Part shown: piece after piece, positions 33,105-43,399 of the stretch
How the letters are laid out: every line of letters starts with the position of its first letter
How positions within the stretch are numbered: position 1 is the first letter of the stretch
From: Imbricaverruca yamaguchii
Taxonomy: Eukaryota; Arthropoda; Thecostraca; Neoverrucidae
Assembly (NCBI GenBank): GCA_034440575.1
Contig: JAOTOL010001213.1
Location: forward strand, 320,380 to 384,379
Reading direction: 5' to 3'
DNA: 64,000 nucleotides
The notes under the pieces: generated by a model
What the model was told of the DNA's origin: nothing
The model's input: only the letters and a program-made list of their open reading frames with translations
The model's database searches: none
Made by a program: the position numbers and the translations under genes

Positions 33105-33250
33105 CAGCACGGGCGCGCCGAGCGACGAGAGAAAAGAAAACTAGAGAAAAGTCGAAGGTTGTCCCAGAAGGCACTGAAAAATCTCAGCGAGATCCGCTCA
33201 TCGGTTTGGAAGGAATAAACAAAATACCTTAGGGTAACACAGTACCTTAG
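33105..33250. other. Short spacer
   Basis: Purine-rich GAGAAAAGAAAACTAGAGAA directly after the satellite. Nothing else seen. Confidence 0.4.
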
Positions 33251-33860
33251 GCACCCCCTCCATATACGGGCGAGGGTCAATCAAACCATCGATGGCCCTT
33301 GTCGGAACATCGCTTTGGATGACGTAATGGAAGCCCTCTGTCCTTCGCCGACCCCTACCCGTCCCAAGACTACGACCTCGCCTCGCAATCCAGACCAGAC
33401 CATCACTCTTCATGCCGCTGACCCTTGCTTGAACCAGACCACACTTTCTCCACCTGAACATATCCAATTCATCGAACCCTACCTGGACAGTATTGGCTGG
33501 TACGTAGTCGTTAAGCCTGTCGAGGAATCTGTCTCCTTTCGCCGTGTCAACGTTGTCTGGTCGACTTAGCAGCTAATTGTCATCTGCCCCTTATCCAGTC
33601 CCGACATTGAAGCCCCAGGCAACGGAACCCTTGTTGTCAAGACCCAAACCCGAGCCCAGACCGAAGCCCTCCTCCGTACCACCACATTTTGTGGGAAATC
33701 CGTCACCGTCACTCTCCATTCGAACCGTAGCACCTCCAAGGGCACCGTATTCGCGCCGGAGCTCCGTTCTATGTCTGAGGAAGATGTTCAGGCGGATCTC
33801 AGACACTGTGTACACTATTTCCCTCCCTCGTCCAACGTTTTGGTCTTGAACGTCGGGCAG
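33250..33860 (+). pseudogene. LINE ORF1 fragment (family K or relative)
   Basis: Plus-strand fragment. The phrase TCAATCAAACCATCGATGGC near 33278 is shared with 19338-19365 in the family K copy. Around 33600-33800 one frame reads GTLVVKTQTRAQTEALLRTT and SKGTVFAPELRSMSEEDVQ, typical of the RRM-like middle of I/Jockey ORF1. Frameshifts separate the parts. It stops at about 33850 against the inverted BEL/Pao fragment. Confidence 0.6.
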
Positions 33861-34955
33861 TCAGCCATTTTGTATTTGCCCTTACGAACTACGCACAGGG
33901 GTAGCGATCTTGCTTCAGCTCCTTCAGCTACGTACGTCGCAACGGTTACGAGTGCCGACTTTCGCGCGGCACCATCCATGGGCGTGTGAGCCGCACGTTT
34001 ACGGTCCGACGCTTCCGTTTGGACAGCGGAGAACCTGAAGATGCTCACCTGGACTCTGAGCCATTCGCTGAGCGTCTCCAGCGAAGGCTGCTCGGGTCGT
34101 AAGCGGAAGACTTCACGACCCCATTTGCGAGACAGCTCGTTTGGCAGCTTTTCCACCACTCTCCGCAAATTCTCACTGCTGGAGAGGTCACTCGCATAGC
34201 CCAAGTTGCACAGCACCGTCAGTGTGTTCAGAACGACAGCGTATGATTTCTCCATGGACGGCAGGTCGTTGCCGGCGACATAGTGAAGACGCTTCTCAAA
34301 TGGGCCTGAACGGCTTCATCTCGCATGGGTGCAATACAATCCACAAGGATTGACGCACCCTAAAACCCCAATAATCATCTTCATCTCGCCCGAACCGCTC
34401 TCGTAATGTCACTAAGGCGTCTATGTGAAGACCACCGTTGAAGAGCATGCCGTCGATTGCCCCAGCATCCGGCGCATCCACCGCGTTTTGGAGCTGGGCC
34501 ATCCGCTCGGAGGCCGTCAGCGGTGGCTGATCGTGCACGAGGGCCTTGAACAGGCCGATCCAGCGCGGCCACTCCTGCGCTCTTCCGCGGAACGTAGGTC
34601 GGCTCAGGCGCGGTATGCTCTTGATGAATGCCGACGGCCCTCCACTTCCGTCCGAGCATAATCCCTTCATCCAACAGGCCGGATCATACCTGACGTGCCG
34701 CACTGGCTCGGCCTCGGCAGGTGCGACAGGAATGACGTCCAGCGGGCGCGCCTGACTACCCGGCTCGCCAACGTCACGCGGCTGCTCACGTTCCTCGCTG
34801 GATCGGTCATCGTGGATCACAGGGGTATCCCTAGTCTCTTCAATGGCTTCCTCCTCGAAGTCATTCCTCCGCTCCCAATCGGGGTCAGATTCCGCTGCCA
34901 TGCATAAGCGTGCCTTCATAAGGCCGTGCTCCAGCTCTTCTTCGATGCTTGTCAC
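33815..34955 (-). pseudogene. BEL/Pao retrotransposon gag fragment
   Basis: Minus-strand Gag in two frames. The first (34955-34296) has an acidic N-terminus and the DUF1759-type core: LSRPTFRGRAQEWPRWIGLF, a run of residues around LTASERMAQLQNAV, then LVTLRERFGRDEDDYW. The second (34255-33815) continues with VVEKLPNELSRKWGR and a zinc-knuckle relic LCVVRKGKYKMADCPTFK. In that relic the expected second Cys and the His are Arg and Tyr. Gag would form the particle. Protease, RT and integrase are absent in the window. Broken by frameshift. Confidence 0.7.
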
Positions 34956-35650
34956 ATCTCAAAGTTCATTTGATCTCTTCTGCTGTTCTTTCTGATCTTA
35001 CAACTCCTCTCTGAATCTTCTTTACATTTTCTGCCTTTCCCTCGGATGCTTAACCTCGAGAGTCGTTAATTCTGCGGCGATGACTGCTTCCTTCGACGCC
35101 ACCGAGGTTCTCGAACGTTGCGAGTCGCGAGACGCACTGATCTTGCTTCACTCGCGGCGTGCAGTGAGTGACTGCCGACTCTCTCTCGGGTGGGGCAGAG
35201 CGCGCCATGCCGGCTGCTGAACAGCCGCATGCCTGATCTTAATTGCCATGCCGGTGTGCAACAGTTTCCAAATGTACTGTGCTTACCGTAAAATACGTAC
35301 ATCGGAATAGTACAATAATGCTGGTCTGTAGCTGTAAATGCTGTGACACCGCAAGCCAGCCGACATGCAACTCCTGAGCTGGAGTCGGCCGGTGGGTTGC
35401 CGACGGCCCGAGCCGCGGCGGCGACCGGACGTTAAAAGCGTATGATATTGTTTACAAGCCGACATTGATCTCCAGACTTCTTCACTTCGGCAGAAAGGAA
35501 ATTCAGCTCATTATTTTATAGGGTTTTGTCTCGTTCCCGTCATTTTCATCTCCGGTGCAGGTCAGCGATTTCAGAGTTACATTTCATGAAAAACTGACTA
35601 CCACAAAGAAGCTGTTCTACAAAATACGACAAACAAAAATTCCACCAGTT
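34956..35650 (-). other. Leader/LTR candidate upstream of the BEL/Pao gag
   Basis: On the minus strand this precedes the gag, so it may hold the 5' leader and part of an LTR. No second LTR copy exists in the window to test it. Otherwise nothing recognised. Confidence 0.25.
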
Positions 35651-35655
35651 TCGCT

Positions 35656-36125
35656 CTCGTCATCGACACGTTCACTTTGTTTTCACAGACGGATCCAAAG
35701 ACTAAGATAGCATAGGAAATTCCATTGTTTCAGGTACATATACACAACCATATCGCCTGCCAAACGGGCCTCCCATATTCATCGCCGAATTGCACTGACC
35801 ATCGCTACATCTTCTTACTGACCATCGCTATATCCGCAACCGTTCAAACTGTCACCCCACGCGCAATGACGTCACTTGTTCCGACTCAAAATCTGCTCTT
35901 CAATCTATTTCTTCACTTTCCTTTTCGCACCGTTACGATGTTTCCATTTATGACACACTTGAAACACTTCATTGGATGGGCATGAAGGTCCGTTTCCCGT
36001 AGGTGCCAGGTCACTGTGGCATCCTAGGAAACAAGGAAGCGGACCATTTCGCAAAACAATTATTGCAATTACCACACAGCACAGAAATCCCGCTACACTT
36101 TGACGCCATCAAATCAGCAATACGA
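35656..36125 (+). pseudogene. LINE RNase H fragment
   Basis: Read across frameshifts, the strand shows TDGSK near 35690 and CSDSKSALQSI near 35880. VPGHCGILGNKEADHFAKQ is near 36005-36060. Together these are the catalytic D, D and H/D blocks of a LINE-type RNase H domain. It ends where family A repeat copy 2 begins. A different family from J1/J2. Confidence 0.7.
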
Positions 36126-36590
36126 CGATAAAACTTGACTAATAAAAAACCAAAACGATAAAACTAGACCAAGACCAAGGCGCGGGCGGCGACGGGAAGA
36201 GCGGACGGACACCGACACCGACACACATAACCCCCAAGGCGGTGGAGGCCACCTTAACACAGCGACCGCCGCCGTGTCACGATGGTAGGGGAGGGGCCCA
36301 CACCAAGGCAACACAACGGCGGACGGCCGTAGAAGACGTAAAACTCCACCTACCTCGAAAAGTCCAGGTGCCGGGCCGCCCGCGATAGTCCTTGCCGCCG
36401 TCGCCGCCACGCGCCGTGCGGGGTAAAAGGGCGGTGCTGTAAAGCTAGAAAAGGTCGCAAGTCACCCCACCGCCCGCTGGGGCGCGAGCTTGCGCGCCAG
36501 TCACAATGTCCGCTCCCCGCAGTGTGCACCTGTCGCACATATTTTCCTTTCATTTACAATAAATGCTTCAGTATATTGAGTACAATAGAA
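36125..36590 (+). repeat. GC-rich interspersed family A, copy 2
   Basis: It shares GATGGTAGGGGAGGGGCCCA, ACACAACGGCGGACGGCCGT, GTCCAGGTGCCGGGCCGCCC and GCGCGCCAGTCACAATGTCC with the other copies. It ends with ATTTTCCTTTCATTTACAAT then AAATGC, an AATAAA-type end similar to that at 41837-41860. Confidence 0.8.
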
Positions 36591-36639
36591 ACAAACAATT
36601 ACTAATGGCAGATATTAAGCTGATAAGAACATATTTGTC

Positions 36640-37990
36640 CTTTATTGACAATAAATGCTTGATCATCACATCTCGGGTTTCACAATCACAGAGCACCCAC
36701 CAGTGTCCGGGCACCACACAAGTGCCCGGGCACACACAAACCTGCTCAGGTGCGCTCCCGGCGGCTGAATCCAGGCGTGGTAGGCCGCACGGGGGCGCAC
36801 CACACCAAACACATATACATAGGAAACAAAACAAATACCTTTAAAACTGGCCCCGCACGGCCGCGGCCGCAACGCCAGTGTACAAGCTAAAAACGTTAAA
36901 ATGGCATGTAGAATGCCGGACGGGCCGCCCTCTAATTAAACAATAAACAATGAAAAACAAAGCACAATACCATGACAATAACATAAGTAAAAAAGGGGTG
37001 GGCCACGGCGGCCAAAAGGGCCATAATAACCGTGGCCCGAGAGACGACCCGCCCTAAAACAAACGCAAGTTAAAGACGTTAAACACCCCCACGCCGCGGC
37101 CCGCAAGACCGGCCCGGCGTGGGTACCACGCGCCCCAGCCCGGAGCGGCGCGCCAACACAACACAGTCGGCGCGCCACCCCGCGGCCCGACCGTCACGCG
37201 GCCGGGCAAAAGGCCGGGGCGGCAGCACCCAGCGCTGCTCCAGGCAGCGCCAGCCGCCGCCGCAACGCGCTAAGGGTAGGTGGGTCCTGGGGAAGGACAA
37301 GGAACCCCCAGAGCGGAGCCATCTAGAGTCTCTCGCCCCCTCCACCCAGGGCCCCGCATGGTATGGCGCAACACCCTGCCTATCCGCGGTCGTCACGTAC
37401 GACCGCGGGTTGCTGGTACTGGCGACGCCCGGTGACGTGTTCGACGTACACGTCACGGGACCACCTCAGGGTATCACTCACCAACAGCTGACGCATAAGC
37501 TTCGCATAAAAGCGACTAACGCGCGGCTGTTTGAGGGCGGCCTCATTCCCCCGGCACCAAGTGCCAAGGGAGCCCACGACGAAGTCGTGGATCGAGGCCG
37601 TTTTGCCCTGCTGGCGGAGCTGCTCCACAAGGGGGGCATACTTCTCCAGCTTCCCGTCGGCAGCGGCACGCAGCGCGGCGGCTCGGTTCTCGAAGGCGAT
37701 GGTAACATCGACCAACGAGACCTCGTTGCCCCTCGTCACAACAAGGTTCGGGCGGAGAGCCGAGTCCACGCCCGGCACCCGCCGATTGACACGCAGCTCC
37801 GTGCCACCACGCTGCGGCACCGCTTTGGTGAGGCGGGACAGCACTGCGTTGTGGCGCAACTGAAACGCAGCACTCTGCGGCCTACAGTGGTTCAAAACGT
37901 GAGGCAGCGTCTCTTTGGCGTAGCCACAGCGCCGGCAGCGCCGGTCCCGTGCGCCACGCTGGTAGTTGTTCAGCTGGTGGTAGCCGTTCA
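36640..37990 (-). mobile_element. R2-type LINE 3' half (REL endonuclease) with 3' UTR
   Basis: Minus-strand non-LTR element of the group with a C-terminal restriction-like endonuclease (R2/NeSL-like). Coding part 37990-37380, then a GC-rich 3' UTR down to about 36640. The 3' UTR ends near a hairpin (CCGGGCAC...GTGCCCGG at about 36708-36730) also seen in the copy at 38070-38090. The RT is not in the window; the 5' edge at about 37990 is a CAGCTGGTGGTAGCCGTT repeat. Confidence 0.75.
37380..37975 (-). pseudogene. R2-like CCHC knuckle and restriction-like endonuclease
   Basis: The frame begins with the zinc knuckle CRRCGYAKETLPHVLNHC (C-x2-C-x7-H-x4-C, about 37940-37885). It continues LRHNAVLSRL and RRVPGVDSALRPNLVVTRGN, then VSLVDVTIAFENR, KLEKYAPLVEQL and VVGSLGTW. 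This is the PD-(D/E)xK nuclease of R2-type LINEs, which nicks the target before reverse transcription. The PD of the nuclease motif is PN here (codon 37746-37748), a one-base change that should abolish cleavage. The DVT Asp and downstream Lys are kept. Confidence 0.75.
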
Positions 37991-38009
37991 GCTGGTGGTA
38001 GCCGTTCTT

Positions 38010-38690
38010 TTCTATATTTAAAATGTTTCAACATTCACAAGAACAATCAGAAAGACATCCGCTCGTGGCCGGGCACCACGCTGGTGCCCGGGCACACATA
38101 AATCTGCTCAGGTGCGCTCCCGCCGGCCGAATCCAGGCGTGGTAGGCCGCACGGGAGCGCACCACACCAAACACATCAATAGTAAAACAAAAACAAATAC
38201 ATTAAAAACCGGCGCCGTACGGCCGCGGCCGCAACGCCAGTATAAAAGTACGAATATTAAAATGGCATATAAAATTCCGGACGGGCAGCCCTCTAATTAA
38301 ACAATAACAATAACAAAAACAAACAATGAAAAACAAAACGCAATACATTAACACTCACAGATAAATGACAGGGGTGGGCCATGGTGGCCAAAAGGGCCAT
38401 AAAAACCGTGGCCCGAGAGACGGCCCGGCCCGCCCTAAAACAAACGCAAGTTAAAAGCGTTAAAAAACACCCCCACGCCGCGGCCCGCAAGACCGGCCCG
38501 GCGTGGGTACCACCGGCCCCAGCCCGGAGCGGCCCGCCCCCGAGCCGGGACCCCGACGAGGCGGCCGAGGACCCAGAGGTCCGCCCCACGCCGCCGGAGC
38601 CCGACGAACCCGCCAGGAACGCCAGCGGGCCGTCTGGCGACCAAGACAGTTGCCACGGCGTCGGCGGCAGGCGGCGCCGCGCCGACGACC
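38010..38690 (-). repeat. R2-like 3' UTR, second truncated copy
   Basis: Shares with 36640-37200 the CCGGGCAC/GTGCCCGG hairpin, CTGCTCAGGTGCGCTCCC, GGCGTGGTAGGCCGCACGG, GGCCGCGGCCGCAACGCCAG and AAGACCGGCCCGGCGTGGGT in the same order. No coding part. It continues directly into family A copy 3. Confidence 0.8.
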
Positions 38691-39205
38691 CCGCCGACGT
38701 GAGGCCCCGCGACGTGCGGGGCGGATTATACAGTGCATGGTGCCCGGGACGGGGAAGTAGACGACTAGGTCGTCCCCGTCCCTCTCGGGCCCAGGAATAG
38801 TCGCGGGGCCCGGGGAGCCGCTAATGGTGCGGCTCCCTCACGCGCACCGGTTTCTGCCGTCGCCGATAAAAACGCATGTGCGGGCCGTGTAAATCGGCCC
38901 ACACAGAGGCGTTAAAAACGATGAGAAGATAAAACTTGGCCAAGACCAAGGCGCGGGCGGCGACGGGAAGAGCGGACGGACACACACACAGGAACCCCCC
39001 GAGGCGGCGGAGCCCACCTCAGCACAGCGACCGCCGCCGTGACACGATGGTAGGGGAGGGACCCACACCAAGGGAACACAACGGCGGACGGCCGTAGAAG
39101 ACGTAAAACTCCACCTACCTCGAGATGTCCAGGTGCCGGGCCGCCCGCGAAAGAGTCCTTCCCGCCGTCGCCACGGGAAGGACTTTCTTTCCCGCCGTTA
39201 TCTAT
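38690..39205 (+). repeat. GC-rich interspersed family A, copy 3
   Basis: Contains CGGGGCCCGGGGAGCCGC with its complement GTGCGGCTCCCTC, AAAAACGCATGTGCGGGCCG, ACACAACGGCGGACGGCCGT and GATGTCCAGGTGCCGGGCCG. Continuous with the R2-like 3' UTR at its left, which suggests that A-type sequence and the R2-like element belong together. Confidence 0.8.
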
Positions 39206-39234
39206 CCCTTTCAACAATAGGCGTGCCGAATGTT

Positions 39235-39573
39235 ACTGTTTCACGGATGTTACTTCCTTTTCACTGTTTCACGGATGACGTTTGCTTGCGCTTGCTCTTA
39301 CTGTTTCACTGATGCTGCTCCCATTTTGCGGTTTCGCTGATGTTTGGTTGCGTTTTCTCTTGCCGTGCCGCTGTTTCGCTGATGTTGCCTCCATTTCGCC
39401 GATGTTGCTCCATTTCGCCGTTTCGCTGACTATGTTGCTGGCTGAATCGCACATTATGCCTTCAGGACAGCTGTGTCTCTTTCCCTCGGATATCAAGTTT
39501 GGAGCAATCTGCAGATCTCGCGGACATGTGACACTTTTTTCTTATGAAGTTGTTTTAATCCTTACCTTTGGTT

Positions 39574-39622
<49 letters not shown>

Positions 39623-39740
39623 GTTCGTGTACTACTATTGGCACCAATCATCCTAAGCTGTGAATGCAACATTGTTATGGGCGCTGTATGACCGAAGCAG
39701 TCGAAGCGCCCCTAAGCCCAAATAACTAACTAACTAACTA
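39235..39740 (+). mobile_element. LINE family K 3' end with 45-base T run
   Basis: 3' UTR with repeated GTTTC(A/G)CTGATGTT phrases, then a T run at 39575-39619. The family terminus follows: TGTTCGTGTACTACTATTGG, the hairpin GGGCGCTGTATGACCGAAGC...GCGCCCC and the tail TAACTAACTAACTAACTAACC. Confidence 0.8.
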
Positions 39741-39744
39741 ACCG

Positions 39745-40330
39745 CCGTCGCCGCCACGCGCCGTGCGGGGTAAAAAGGCTGTGCCGCAGCAGGTAAAACG
39801 TCACAATCACTGCATCGCTACTACACTTTGGGCCCCGGAAGGCCCGGGCCCGCAGGCACGCGGCGCAGGAGCGGCCACGTCACCACCACCGATCGGGCCG
39901 CCACGCCGCGGCCCGGCCACCACGCCGCTGAGCCACCGGGTGACGCGCGCGCTGACACTCATGCTGCGGTGGGCGGGCGGCACCTCCGACGTCGCCCTCT
40001 CCTCCACCAGCCGCCCGCCTAACCGCAGCTCCCTCCACGGCCGCCCCAGGGCCGGGCCAGGGGCGGCCACCGCGCGCGCGTCCTCGTCCTCTTGTTCCCG
40101 TTCGCCGCGGCGGCCGGGCGGCACTTGGCGGGCCTCGTCACTGGTACGCCGCCCGGTCCGCCGCGGCCCATCCTCCAGCCGCCCCGGAGCCGAGTCCGGG
40201 GCGGCGCGCAGGCAGGCGGGGCCCGGCCGCGCCCAGCGCACCCCCTCCAAGATCAGCACCAGCCAAAGGTATCAGATACAAACCAACTGTATCTGGCGAT
40301 ACAGTTGCTCCAATGACAATGTACACAAGC
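39745..40330. repeat. GC-rich segment, partly family A end
   Basis: Starts with CGCCGTCGCCGCCACGCGCC shared with family A copies, then a very GC-rich segment (to about 40260) with long overlapping frames on both strands but no recognisable domain. Confidence 0.4.
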
Positions 40331-40754
40331 AATGCGCGGCACACGGGACGATAGCCACCCGGTTGATAAAATGTCCCATCAAAATGGAAAGTTATCATTT
40401 TGACATCACTGTCAAAATGACTGATCGCTGCCGAATCAACTCCGTTTCAAAGCACAACGCGGAAGTCAACTACCGGACTGACCCTGCTCAGGTTGCGACA
40501 CACTAAGTCACTTCAACCTGCGGGATCTGTGGGGAACGTGTGTGCACCTCTTGACAGCAGAAAACAAGGGGCCCAACTTCAAGAAGCAGAAAACCGTCCT
40601 CGCACTTGACGCTCTCCTGGTCAGTCTAACGCTTGGCGCGCACAATCTCGTGAGTACTCGAGCTACTGTCATTGTTATGTGTGCTGGGTAGAAAAGAACG
40701 CTTTTCATTTTATTAACAAAAAATGTTTCAACACGGATTTTCGATCATGAAAAT
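40331..40754. other. Intergenic, nothing recognised
   Basis: No gene or RNA signature. TTTATTAACAAAAAATGTTTCAACA at about 40713 resembles 38015-38035, the left edge of an R2-like 3' copy. Confidence 0.35.
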
Positions 40755-41189
40755 CAGTCCGAGGCCCACGTGTAGTCGCGGGGCCCGGGAGCCGCGACTA
40801 CTCCCTCACGCGCATAGGCGTTGCCACAGACGCCGCCGATAAAAACGCATGTGCGGGCCGTGTAAATCGGCCCACACAGAGGCGTTAACAGATAAAATTG
40901 GCCACAGAACCCCCGAGGCGGTGGAGGCCACCTTAACACAGCGACCGCCGCCGTGTCACTATGGTAGGGGAGTGGCCCACACCAAGGCAACACAACGGCG
41001 GACGGCCGTAGAGGACGTAAACTCCACCTACCACGAGAAGTCCAGGTGCCGGGCCGTCCACGAGAAGTCCGTGTGCCGGCTTGTCGCCGTCGCCGCCACG
41101 CGCCGCGCGGGGTAAAAGCTGTAGAAGCTAAAAAGTCCTAAAGCCGGCACAAATCACCGCACCGCCTGGTGGCCCGCGAGCTTGCGCGC
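40755..41189 (+). repeat. GC-rich interspersed family A, copy 4
   Basis: Contains CGGGGCCCGGGAGCCGC, AAAAACGCATGTGCGGGCCG, ACACAACGGCGGACGGCCGT and GTCCAGGTGCCGGGCCGTCC. It has an internal deletion relative to copy 3 and a duplicated CACGAGAAGTCC near its end. It runs directly into the 40-bp array. Confidence 0.8.
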
Positions 41190-41829
41190 CAGTCACAATG
41201 TCCGGTCCCGCACAGTGTGTATCTGCGCCACTCACAATGTCCGGTCCCCGCACAGTGTGTATCTGCGCCAGTCACAATGTCCGGTCCCCACACAGTGTGT
41301 ATCTGCGCCAGTCACAATGTCCGGTCCCCGCACAGTGTGTATCTGCGCCAGTCACAATGTCCGGTCCCGCACAGTGTGTATCTGCGCCAGTCACAATGTC
41401 CGGTCCCGGTCCCCACACAGTGTGTATCTGCGCCAGTCACAATGTCCGGTCCCCACACAGTGTGTATCTGCGCCAGTCACAATGTCCGGTCCCCACACAG
41501 TGTGTATCTGCGCCAGTCACAATGTCCGGTCCCCACACAGTGTGTATCTGCGCCAGTCACAATGTCCGGTCCCGCACAGTGTGTATCTGCGCCAGTCACA
41601 ATGTCCGGTCCCCACACAGTGTGTATCTGCGCCAGTCACAATGTCCGGTCCCGCACAGTGTGTATCTGCGCCAGTCACAATGTCCGGTCCCCGCACAGTG
41701 TGTATCTGCGCCAGTCACAATGTCCGGTCCCCACACAGTGTGTATCTGCGCCAGTCACAATGTCCGGTCCCACACAGTGTGTATCTGCGCCAGTCACAAT
41801 GTCCGGTCCCGCACAGTGTGTATCTGCGG
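41190..41829 (+). repeat. 40-bp tandem array, 16 copies
   Basis: The unit is CAGTCACAATGTCCGGTCCC plus CACACAGTGTGTATCTGCGC, with 39-bp variants. A single copy of this word occurs at the ends of family A copies 1 and 2 (17440, 36500). The array is therefore an expansion of the element's own terminus. After it comes TTTTCCTTTTATTCCAATAA, the normal family A end. All three plus-strand frames stay open. Confidence 0.97.
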
Positions 41830-41869
41830 ACAGATTTTCCTTTTATTCCAATAAATGCTTGCACACAGT

Positions 41870-42430
41870 TGTTCACATAGATACACTTTGATATTAGCTA
41901 AAAGGCCGAGAAGCGATGCAATTTATTCATCCTTTTTCTCAGTTCATCATTCATCTTAGGTCTTTTTAGTTTTGCGGGAAATTTTGAGGTTGACGTTTCA
42001 TTTAGGAAGACAAAACATATTTTTTTCATAGAGTTGGCGTCCAAAATGACGAAGAATGTCGATTTCTACACGAATAACTGCTGAGATTCGTGCATCCGCC
42101 CCTAAAATTCATTTCTAAAAATATTTTTGCGAAAATAATTAAAAGTAGCTAGTTTATATCAAATACTACATTTTCCACACCGTGCTGACCGGCCGGCCGG
42201 CTGGTCGAGCGGCGCCCATATCGCGTCCGCAGCAGTCAAAAGCCGGCGATTGGATTGATCCTTCACTCTCACCACCGCATGGACTATCCAAGCTATTTCA
42301 AATACCTACCAAACCGCAATTTCACCATGAATTTGCACGACTACTGGCTTTCCTGCAGATGATGCCACTGTGCCGTTATTGATGCCACAAGTGATAATTT
42401 GTTGCTGCCCACGTTTTGCAAAGTCTGATC
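41870..42430. other. Intergenic, nothing recognised
   Basis: AT-rich sequence without recognisable features. Confidence 0.4.
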
Positions 42431-42720
42431 GTATGCTCTACTAATCAATAATAAAGAATGAAAACAACACAATATAATGCACAATAACGGATAAGTATAG
42501 TGAACCACGGCGGCCAAAATAGCCATAATAACCGTAGCCCGAGAGACGGCTCACCCTAAAGCAAACACATGTTAAAATATTATTTAAAAAAGACCTCCCA
42601 CGCGGCGGCCCGCACGGCCGGCCCGGAGTGAGCACCATACGTACCAGCCCGGAGCGGCGCGCCAACACAACACAGTCGGCGCGCCAACCCGCGGCCCGAC
42701 CGTCACGCCCGCACGGGCAT
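42430..42720 (-). repeat. R2-like 3' UTR, third truncated copy
   Basis: Diverged copy: CACGGCGGCCAAAATAGCCA, CGTAGCCCGAGAGACGGC, CCCGGAGCGGCGCGCCAACA and CACAGTCGGCGCGCCAACCC match 36980-37190. Confidence 0.75.
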
Positions 42721-42740
42721 GCGGTGGCGGCATGCCCGTG
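42712..42740. repeat. Perfect 11-bp inverted repeat
   Basis: CACGGGCATGC (42712-42722) and GCATGCCCGTG (42730-42740) around a 7-base loop, at the edge of the R2-like 3' copy. The 260 bases beyond it, up to 43003, hold nothing recognised. Confidence 0.9.
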
Positions 42741-43399
42741 GAACCCCCCGATGAGGCACCACCTCTACGCGGTGGGGGGATTGAGTGCCCCAATGACCCG
42801 GCGACCATCATACCGGCGAGGGGTGAGACCAGGAGTGCCTCACTCGTCCTTCCATCCACACGCTCCCATTCCAACACCAATATCATCCCAACCCATGTCC
42901 TTCACTTGGCGCCTGCCAACACCAACTATCCCAGCTATGAGCAGGCAGGGCTTCCCCGGTCCTGCCCACCAGCTCTGTTTTATCGGGGTAGCCGCGCCCC
43001 CTCGGCCCGTCCCCAGGGGTTGACGGAGTCCTGGAGGTTGAGGTCCCCCGTCGCACGGTGCTAGTTGTGACGGGGGACCAACACACCTCTCTGGTACTGA
43101 TATCCCGGAGGGGCGGGCGGGCCCGCGGGGCCTCACGCGGGCCAAGTGGCTGGTCGCCTCGGGCCGGGGGCCTGGGAATCTTCCCAGTGCCCGCCGGCCC
43201 GGCCGGCCGGGGTCAAGGGGTGGGCGGCGTTGGATCCTGGTCGGGGTGGTGAGTCTCTCTCTCCCGGCCGGACTAAGGCGCTTCCTGCCCCGTATAGATT
43301 CTCGGGCGCCTGGCGACCTCCCGTTCGCGGGACCCAGGCGTCCCCCCAGTAGGGCCCTATGCGGTGGGGCGCCCGGGGAGCTGAAACCAAACGCACTAC

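Noticed and set aside
28851..33280. Frames of 1419, 1371, 648 and 601 codons on the minus strand and 535 on the plus strand
   Set aside because: All run through the 32-bp satellite, whose unit lacks stops; the proteins are pure repeats in every frame.
39575..39619. T run as a minus-strand poly(A) tail of a retrocopy
   Set aside because: It lies inside the 3' UTR of a plus-strand LINE with family sequence on both sides, so it is more likely an expanded internal T tract.
41169..41891. Three overlapping plus-strand frames of more than 210 codons
   Set aside because: Produced by the 40-bp tandem array; the same residues recur in all three frames.
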